NCBI GenBank assembly: GCA_945861535.1
Contig: CAMAUZ010000079.1
Coordinates: 1 to 35,781, forward strand
DNA length: 35,781 nucleotides
Reading direction: 5' to 3'
DNA from: Akkermansia muciniphila
GTDB taxonomy: Bacteria; Verrucomicrobiota; Verrucomicrobiia; Limisphaerales; BJHT01
Under the pieces are notes generated by a model. It did no database searches. It worked only from the letters and a program-made list of their open reading frames with translations, and was not told where the DNA came from. The position numbers and the translations under genes are program-made. Below, piece by piece: positions 35,638 through 35,781 of this stretch (the stretch's first letter is position 1; every line of letters begins with the position of its first letter).

Positions 35638-35781
35638 TAGTGTAGTGTCTCTCAAAACTATACTCATAATTCTTTCGGCGCGGAATTTGCGGCGGCCCGC
35701 GCCCGCTGAATCTTGGCCAGGATTTCCTCCCCCGCGGCTTTCCAGACGTAGCGCTTGGGGCGGAGATTGCGTTCCCGCAGG
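35638..35781 (-). mobile_element. IS630-family insertion sequence, right part outside window
   Basis: The element appears to begin right after the TA dinucleotide at 35638-35639, the target expected for IS630-type elements. Its terminal sequence starts GTGTAGTGTCTCTCAAAACT. The other end and the duplicated TA lie beyond the window. Confidence 0.75.
35664..35781 (-). CDS. IS630-family transposase, C-terminal 38 residues
   Basis: The minus-strand frame entering from the window edge reads LRERNLRPKRYVWKAAGEEI, then LAKIQRARAAANSAPKEL, and stops at 35664-35666. The RPKRYVWKAAGEEILAKI segment matches the conserved end of IS630 transposases (usually PKPFVWTKSADEIL). The catalytic DDE residues are outside the window. 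The stop lies about 25 bp from the element's terminus, a normal distance. Confidence 0.78.
   Translation of the reverse strand, partial: LRERNLRPKRYVWKAAGEEILAKIQRARAAANSAPKEL

Overview
The window looks like a high-GC chromosomal segment of a Verrucomicrobiota bacterium, probably near the Pedosphaera/Limisphaerales branch. That placement is an inference from gene style (a secreted giant with tandem cadherin-like repeats, FixH next to a SafE-type protein, a Tat-exported Gfo/Idh/MocA protein, HU with a Lys/Pro/Ala tail) and from the dense palindromic intergenic repeats. There is no rRNA or other direct marker except gyrA and gyrB.

Layout. Positions 1-7769 (minus) hold the N-terminal 2,589 codons of a giant secreted protein built from cadherin-like, Asp-box and NHL modules; its C-terminus lies outside the window. 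An orphan LuxR-type response regulator sits upstream on the same strand. Positions 9.1-13.8 kb are a degraded accessory zone: a 5'-truncated IS1182-like transposase abutting a frameshifted, truncated secreted protein gene, a retropepsin-like protein that has lost its catalytic Asp, and about 2 kb of repeats. Next come fixH and a SafE-type gene, bracketed by inverted repeat copies, then a Tat-exported oxidoreductase-like protein on the minus strand. Positions 16.7-23.7 kb form an apparent plus-strand operon: an exported membrane protein with a GATase-like segment, an ABC ATPase, a double ABC-2 permease and a HEAT-repeat protein, linked by ATGA overlaps and carrying a palindromic element between ATPase and permease. 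Positions 24.2-30.2 kb are gyrB and gyrA with a Phd/PIN toxin-antitoxin pair between them. Then follow a small membrane protein, HU, a Nudix hydrolase and a HerA-like ATPase (DUF853). At the right edge a second toxin-antitoxin pair has its PIN gene cut by an IS630-family element that runs out of the window.

The most distinctive overall signal is the intergenic repeats. At least six different sequence families share one architecture: two arms in inverted orientation, several with inner palindromes in each arm, plus solo arms elsewhere. This resembles REPINs or MITEs. No mobilising RAYT gene is visible. The least characterised gene set is the ABC transporter, GATase-like exported protein and HEAT-repeat operon.
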